NCBI RefSeq assembly: GCF_022513635.1 | Contig: NZ_JAKWBL010000001.1 | Location: 124,001-188,000 of the forward strand | Reading direction: 5' to 3' | DNA from: Paraniabella ginsengisoli | GTDB taxonomy: Bacteria > Bacteroidota > Bacteroidia > Chitinophagales > Chitinophagaceae | Length of the DNA: 64,000 nucleotides | Part shown: in pieces, positions 59,545 to 64,000 of the stretch | Position numbering within the stretch: the first letter of the stretch is position 1 | How the letters are laid out: each line of letters begins with the position of its first letter | The notes under the pieces: model-generated | Seen by the model: the letters and a program-made list of their open reading frames with translations, nothing else | Told to the model about the DNA's origin: nothing | Databases searched by the model: none | Translations under genes and position numbers: made by a program

Positions 59545-60188
59545 ATGGCAATTTTTGCCCTCGATGATACGTTCCATTTTCCTCCGGTGCATTTAGCCGA
59601 AGCAGATGGTTTACTGGCAATTGGAGGCGATTTGTCTGTAGACCGTTTGTTACTTGCTTACCAATCTGGTATTTTTCCGTGGTACAGCGAGCTACCTATA
59701 CTTTGGTGGTGCCCCAATCCAAGATTTGTATTGTTTCCCAACGAATTAAGAGTTAGCAAAAGTTTACGGCCATTGTTGAACAGGAATGCCTTTAAATTTA
59801 CTGTTAACAAAGATTTTAAAAACGTCATCACTCATTGTAAAAGTGTGCCCCGTGCAGGACAAGACGGAACCTGGATCAATGAGGAAATTATTGCTGCGTA
59901 CACCAAACTACACGAGCTGGGTTATGCGCATAGCGCAGAAGTTTGGCTGGATGACAAATTAGTTGGCGGATTATATGGTATCCGTTTGGGCAAAGTTTTT
60001 TTGGTGAAAGTATGTTTAGCCTTGTAAGCAATGCTTCCAAATATGCGTTTACAAAATATATACAGCAACTGAAAACAGAAGATGTGCAGTTAATAGATTG
60101 CCAGGTGCATACAGAATATCTGGAGAGCCTTGGTGCCAGGATGATTGACGGTTCTGAATTTGACGAGTTGCTGAAGAAGTTTGTCTGA
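59545..60188 (+). CDS. aat: Leucyl/phenylalanyl-tRNA-protein transferase (apparent single-base deletion)
   Basis: Signature ADGLLAIGGDLSVDRLLLAY and SGIFPWYSELPILWWCPNPR. One T added to the T7 run near 59997-60003 gives GKVFFGESMFSLVSNASKYA and continues to ARMIDGSEFDELLKKFV, stop at 60186-60188. About 214 residues. Aat adds Leu or Phe to N-terminal Lys or Arg, making the N-degron that ClpS reads, so this pair is a functional unit. Confidence 0.94.
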
Positions 60189-60225
60189 AAATTTCTAAAC
60201 TCGGGTATGTTGGATTAAGGTGATA

Positions 60226-60262
60226 AACCTGCGAGGTTTTGAAAACCTCGCAGGTTTTTTTA
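60226..60262. terminator. Strong bidirectional terminator (15-bp perfect stem)
   Basis: AACCTGCGAGGTTTT / AAAACCTCGCAGGTT followed by T run. It separates converging aat and the esterase gene. The GCGAGGTTTTGAAAACCTCGC form recurs in bacteroidete genomes. Confidence 0.92.
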
Positions 60263-60291
60263 CGTCGAATCTATAGGATGATATATATTCA

Positions 60292-60341
60292 TCAGCACAA
60301 GTGAGTGACACAAGACCGATGATTTGTATTCTGCTGCTGAT
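60292..60341. repeat. GTGCGACGCAAC-GATG family repeat (copy C), diverged
   Basis: CAGCACAAGTGAGTGACACA, then AGACCGATGATTT; flanked by ATCAGCA (60291-60297) and TGCTGAT (60335-60341). Confidence 0.45.
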
Positions 60342-60352
60342 ATACAAAAAAA

Positions 60353-61084
60353 CTAAAACCTTGTAGCAAAAACATTGGGTAACATATCGCGCCAGGTAGG
60401 CCAATCGTGTTTATAGTTTTCGCCCCAGTTATCAAATTCGTAATTGATACCTTTCTCGTATAGAACTTTTGCAAATTCGCCGCCTGCACGCGGATCTTCG
60501 TGGGCGCCGCTTCCGGTAAGAATATGAATATGGTTGCTACGCCTGATGTTTTCGAGTATGCTGTGGTCTGTCAGGTTGGGCATATAATGTTGCGGACTAT
60601 TGAAGTAAACATTATCGTCCATGTATCCGTTGCTATAATAAGTAAGATCGTAAACGCCGCTCATTGCAATAACACCGTTGATAAGATCGGGGCGTTTTAA
60701 AAATAAGTTCATGCTGTGAAGTGCGCCAAAGGATGCACCACTTATAAATATCGGCGTTTCGGGACTTGTTTCGTTTTTGATGTGTGGAATTACTTCATCA
60801 TAAATGTATTGGTTCCATTGCGCATGTCTGTGCGACTTATCCCAGTTGGTCATATCGTTATTGAGCCAACTTTCATTATTGACGCTGTTTATAGAAAATA
60901 CTTTCATTTTGCCATCATTTATAAATGGCGCTAACGAATCGATGAGTTGAAACCTTTCGTACTCCAAAAAATCTGCCGCCGCCGTTGGAACGAGTAATAG
61001 AGCAAATCCATAATCGCCGTAACTAACAATGGGCATTTCTTTATTTAAAGACGGACTGTACCAGCCAAATATTTTTCTATTCAT
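60353..61084 (-). CDS. Alpha/beta-hydrolase esterase
   Basis: The 243-residue esterase of the Esterase-D/PHB-depolymerase-like type has nucleophile elbow FISGASFGALHSMNLF (Ser near 122), SGVYDLTYY and a C-terminal His in NYKHDWPTWRDMLP. No signal peptide. Substrate is unknown. Confidence 0.88.
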   Translation of the reverse strand: MNRKIFGWYSPSLNKEMPIVSYGDYGFALLLVPTAAADFLEYERFQLIDSLAPFINDGKMKVFSINSVNNESWLNNDMTNWDKSHRHAQWNQYIYDEVIPHIKNETSPETPIFISGASFGALHSMNLFLKRPDLINGVIAMSGVYDLTYYSNGYMDDNVYFNSPQHYMPNLTDHSILENIRRSNHIHILTGSGAHEDPRAGGEFAKVLYEKGINYEFDNWGENYKHDWPTWRDMLPNVFATRF

Positions 61085-61234
61085 GTGCAGTGTTTAAATG
61101 TTATGTAAAATAGAATAATAATATGATTCGTAATCAGGATTTTTCAACTTCATCTGTTTCTTAAAGCCTTTTATGTAAAATGCTGTAATAACCAGTTATT
61201 TTTGCTGCTTAATTTATTCAGTTTAAAATAAAAT

Positions 61235-61912
61235 ATGGCTTTAATTCAAACTGCAGAAAGGGTATCACATGTTGAAGAATCAGATAATTATGTATTTCAG
61301 CGGTCGCTTTTTGCGTATGCGGAAGCAGCAAAGCTTGTAAACGGCAAAGTATTGGAGCTAGGCACCGGCAGCGGTTATGGTATTGAAATGATTGCTTCAA
61401 AAGCAACAAAATTTGTAACGTTGGATAAGTTTGAAAACACCAATGTGAATGAACTGGTAAAGGCCAACGGCAACATTGAGTTTTTAAAAACAACTTTTCC
61501 GCCACTTACGGGTATTGCAGATAATAGTTTTGATTTTGTAATCACCTTTCAGGTAATTGAACACATTAAAAGCGACAAATTATTTGCGCAGGAAATACAT
61601 CGTGTATTAAGGCCTGGTGGCAAACTGATTGTAACTACACCCAATAAAAAAATGTCGCTGACGCGCAATCCATGGCATATTCGTGAGTACCTGGTTCCGG
61701 AGTTGAAAGCGTTGCTACTGCAAAGTTTTAGCTCAGTAAAAACATTGGGTGTGTATGGCGATGATACGGCGATGGAATATTATCATGCTAATAAAAAAGC
61801 TGTTGAAAAAATAACCAGGTTTGATGTGCTGAATCTTCAATACAACCTGCCACGTTGGTGCCTGCAAATTCCTTATGATATTATGAACCGATGGAACCGT
61901 AAAAAATGCTGA
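61235..61912 (+). CDS. Class I SAM-dependent methyltransferase
   Basis: The 225-residue protein has motif I VLELGTGSGYGIEMIASK (about residues 39-56) and FDFVITFQVIEHIKSDKLFA, the UbiE/Methyltransf_11 pattern. It is preceded by 150 bp without recognised feature and stands alone. Substrate is unknown. Confidence 0.86.
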   Translation: MALIQTAERVSHVEESDNYVFQRSLFAYAEAAKLVNGKVLELGTGSGYGIEMIASKATKFVTLDKFENTNVNELVKANGNIEFLKTTFPPLTGIADNSFDFVITFQVIEHIKSDKLFAQEIHRVLRPGGKLIVTTPNKKMSLTRNPWHIREYLVPELKALLLQSFSSVKTLGVYGDDTAMEYYHANKKAVEKITRFDVLNLQYNLPRWCLQIPYDIMNRWNRKKC

Positions 61913-62049
61913 GTAGTGATAACGCAATGGTTTCTAAAATAAAAATGACGGATTACTTTTTGGCGGAAGCCGGTAATGATTGCTTGGATTTGTTTTATAT
62001 AGCCGAGAAGTAAGTATTTCGTAAATTTGAGGTACAAAAAATACAAGAT

Positions 62050-62243
62050 ATGAGTGTTTTAGAAATGCAGCTTGCGGTAATAAAGGAAGTTTCAGAATTG
62101 AAAGATGAAAAAGCTTTGAAAGAAATATTGGAATACTTATCCAAAATACCTTCAAAAAAGAAGGGGAGGCATTGAATCTTTCACAACATTACGACAAGGT
62201 TAAAAGCATGTATGGAAATGTGTTGAAAAAACTTGCCCAATGA
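62050..62243 (+). CDS. Probable antitoxin of a Doc module (apparent single-base deletion)
   Basis: ATG 62050 reads MSVLEMQLAVIKEVSELKDE, and one A added to the A6 run near 62152-62157 gives SKKEGEALNLSQHYDKVKSM and a stop at 62241-62243 overlapping the toxin start (ATGA). About 64 residues, charged and helical. It is not a recognised Phd; assignment rests on position and overlap. Confidence 0.6.
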
Positions 62244-62617
62244 TTTCTTTAGAAGATGTGCTTAATTTACATGATCTGTCTATCGACGATTTTGGAGGTG
62301 CCAAAGGAGTAAGAGATATAGGTCTTTTGGAATCTGCTATAGCAAGACCATTTCAAACCTTTAGCGGCGATTTTTTATATCCATCTCCATTGGAGAAAGC
62401 TGCTGCACTAATAGAAAGCATCATTGTCAATCATCCATTTATCGATGGTAACAAGCGCACCGGAGTTTTAGCAATGATTGCCGTTTTATTTGAATACTCC
62501 GTTCATATAATGGCAAGTGAAAACGCTCTTTATGACTTTTGTATCAAAATTTCAACAGGTGTCGGTAAATACAATGACATTGTTGAATGGTTAAAAATGA
62601 ATACCTCAACTTTCTAA
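62240..62617 (+). CDS. Doc-type (Fic fold) toxin
   Basis: The 125-residue protein has the Fic/Doc motif HPFIDGNKRTGVLAMIAVLF (His near residue 67) and the Doc N-terminal region GGAKGVRDIGLLESAIARP. Doc phosphorylates elongation factor EF-Tu and stops translation. It overlaps the end of converging pabB by 12 bp. Confidence 0.9.
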   Translation: MISLEDVLNLHDLSIDDFGGAKGVRDIGLLESAIARPFQTFSGDFLYPSPLEKAAALIESIIVNHPFIDGNKRTGVLAMIAVLFEYSVHIMASENALYDFCIKISTGVGKYNDIVEWLKMNTSTF

Positions 62618-63865
62618 TATCTCCTTTATCGCCTTAGCTTTTAACAAACTTTCTTCCCATTCTTTTTCTGCATCGCTGTAAATGGTAATGCCGCCTCCAG
62701 CTTGAAAAGAAAGGTATTGGGTAGATTGGTTATACATCATACTTCTGATAACTACATTAAAATCAAAATCTCCGTCAGCGTTTATATAACCTAAAGCGCC
62801 GGAGAATATACCACGCTTACTTTTTTCATATTGATCAATTAATTGCATCACTTTTACTTTGGGCGCACCCGTCATAGAACCCATAGGAAAAGTAGCATTA
62901 ATAATGTCTTTGAATTTAACCTCTCTTTTTAATCTGCCGCTAACTGTTGAGATCATTTGATGCACCTGCGGAAAACTGTAAATGCCAAACAGCTCGTCTA
63001 CTTTTACACTTCCTTCTTCACAAATCCGCGAAAGATCATTTCTTACCAAGTCAACAACCATCACGTTTTCGGCGCGGTCTTTTTCGCTTTGTAAAAGAGC
63101 AACTCGTTCTTTTTCCGGATCATTATTTTGATGACGTTGCAAAGTTCCTTTTATCGGCTGGCTAATGATCTGATCCTTTTCCTTTTTTATAAATCTTTCC
63201 GGACTGGCACAAAGCAGCCATTTATCATCAATTCTGTATAAACCCGAAAATGGATTGGGCGATTTTTCGCACAGTTTATTAAATAATGAAAATGGGTCTG
63301 CTAATACATTTTTTACAAAAAACTCCTGGCAAAAATTTATCTCATAGCAATCCCCGCGTTGTAAATGTTGCTTCAACTGATTTAGTATTGATAAGTATTC
63401 ATTTCTTGATATTTTACTTTCAATTTGCTGAAACTGTTGCTCGTACTTGCTTTCAGGCGGTACTGTTTGCTGAATATTGTTGAAAATTTCTTCTGTATCT
63501 GTCGCTTCAATTATTACTTCACCGTGCTTTAGCGTCAGTAAAATTTCAGGCTCGAAGAAAAACAAGTCCGGAAAAAATAGTTGATCGTTTTTATAAGAAT
63601 GGCTTATTTTTTCGGATGTTGCCAATTCGTATCCAAGATGCCCAAAAAGCCATCTTGCTTTTTTATTAATAAATAATTGAAAGTTATCGAGCGCATCAGG
63701 CGTTGATGAGTTAAAACTTTCTGAAACACCTGCGCCCACAATAAGGTCATAACCATTTTGATATTGGCTACTGTCTAAAAAGCAAAAAGTGCTGAACTGT
63801 TTTAGCCAATTCAACACTTTTTGTTTAAAAACATTTGTATCGCTTACTGCAAAATTGCGCCGCAA
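62606..63865 (-). CDS. pabB: Aminodeoxychorismate synthase component I (PabB-type)
   Basis: The 419-residue chorismate-binding enzyme has PIKGTLQRHQNNDPEKE (the Lys of PIKGT is typical of PabB, where TrpE has PIAGT), MVVDLVRNDLSRICEEGSV and FPMGSMTGAPKVKVMQLIDQ. It makes 4-amino-4-deoxychorismate for folate. The glutaminase partner is not in the window. Confidence 0.88.
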   Translation of the reverse strand: MRRNFAVSDTNVFKQKVLNWLKQFSTFCFLDSSQYQNGYDLIVGAGVSESFNSSTPDALDNFQLFINKKARWLFGHLGYELATSEKISHSYKNDQLFFPDLFFFEPEILLTLKHGEVIIEATDTEEIFNNIQQTVPPESKYEQQFQQIESKISRNEYLSILNQLKQHLQRGDCYEINFCQEFFVKNVLADPFSLFNKLCEKSPNPFSGLYRIDDKWLLCASPERFIKKEKDQIISQPIKGTLQRHQNNDPEKERVALLQSEKDRAENVMVVDLVRNDLSRICEEGSVKVDELFGIYSFPQVHQMISTVSGRLKREVKFKDIINATFPMGSMTGAPKVKVMQLIDQYEKSKRGIFSGALGYINADGDFDFNVVIRSMMYNQSTQYLSFQAGGGITIYSDAEKEWEESLLKAKAIKEILES

Positions 63866-63896
63866 TTGATTTGTTTAATAAATAGATTATTAATAG

Positions 63897-64000
63897 TTAG
63901 TAATCATCATCTTCATCGTCGAAGTCATCTTTGCCGCCGCCGCCGAATAAGTCTTTAAACTCATCATCCACTTTGAAATCATCATCATCGTCGTAAGACT
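63897..64000 (-). CDS. Acidic C-terminal end of an unidentified protein (partial)
   Basis: About 33 codons before the stop at 63897-63899 read with runs of Asp and a GGGG linker (FKDLFGGGGKDDFDDEDDDY). The gene starts beyond the window. Its identity cannot be told from this end; the tail resembles that of the acidic protein at 34393 only in composition. Confidence 0.6.
   Translation of the reverse strand, partial: SYDDDDDFKVDDEFKDLFGGGGKDDFDDEDDDY

Overview
The window is about 64 kb of a Bacteroidota chromosome, most likely from a Chitinophagaceae-type organism. The evidence is the S13-S11-S4-rpoA-L17 order with an L17 tail, TAnnTTTG promoter boxes of the Bacteroidota type, an A/T-rich composition, a DUF6427 protein, OmpA proteins with thrombospondin type 3 repeats, and a bacteroidete-type MetG with a C-terminal tRNA-binding domain. 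There are no rRNA or tRNA genes, no CRISPR array, no phage and no insertion sequence that I can see.

Layout. 1-3600: the alpha ribosomal operon (rpsM end, rpsK, rpsD, rpoA, rplQ). 3.8-11.3 kb: a DUF417 membrane protein and a complete tripartite RND efflux operon with its TetR regulator. 11.5-18.7 kb: DUF502, UbiX, a stand-alone DsbD N-domain, PurQ, DUF6427, a TPR membrane protein with a histidine-kinase-like tail, and a secreted protein with a Gly/Trp-rich insert. 19-28 kb: Kup, RecJ, a polyprenyl diphosphate synthase, an OmpA porin, CorC and PAP2. 28.1-34.9 kb: tandem S66 peptidases, small envelope proteins, an RRM protein, the rpsF-rpsR-rplI operon, an SDR and an acidic protein. 34.9-46.2 kb: an envelope protein, GlmM, an erythromycin-esterase homologue, a ParE-type toxin-antitoxin pair, MetG, a huge AsmA-like protein and a GNAT. 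46.4-53 kb: NifS, an SDR/DoxX/AraC set, SulP and a GH18 chitinase. 53-56 kb: a TPP riboswitch followed by a tight four-gene operon. 56-64 kb: a GMC oxidoreductase with its small subunit, ClpS-Aat, an esterase, a methyltransferase, a Doc toxin module, PabB and an acidic C-terminus cut by the window edge.

The most interesting locus is 53080-55928. A clear TPP riboswitch with a terminator-like hairpin precedes a class I methyltransferase, a HypE/PurM-like ATP-binding enzyme, a divergent ThiE/TenI-like protein and a Trm112-like zinc-binding protein, with overlapping or nearly overlapping reading frames. No classical thiamine genes (thiC, thiG, thiH, thiD, thiM) accompany it, so this may be an undescribed thiamine-linked pathway.

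Two background phenomena shape the window. First, more than twenty genes, including essential ones (rpsK, rpsF, rplI, glmM, metG, recJ), are broken by apparent single-base deletions, nearly all in homopolymers of five or more bases. This is the pattern of an uncorrected error-prone assembly, so these genes are annotated as single full-length CDS and not as pseudogenes. Second, several families of short structured repeats fill spacers, including four spacers of the alpha operon. They often start at or inside stop codons, and two appear to be built into the metG coding sequence as linkers.
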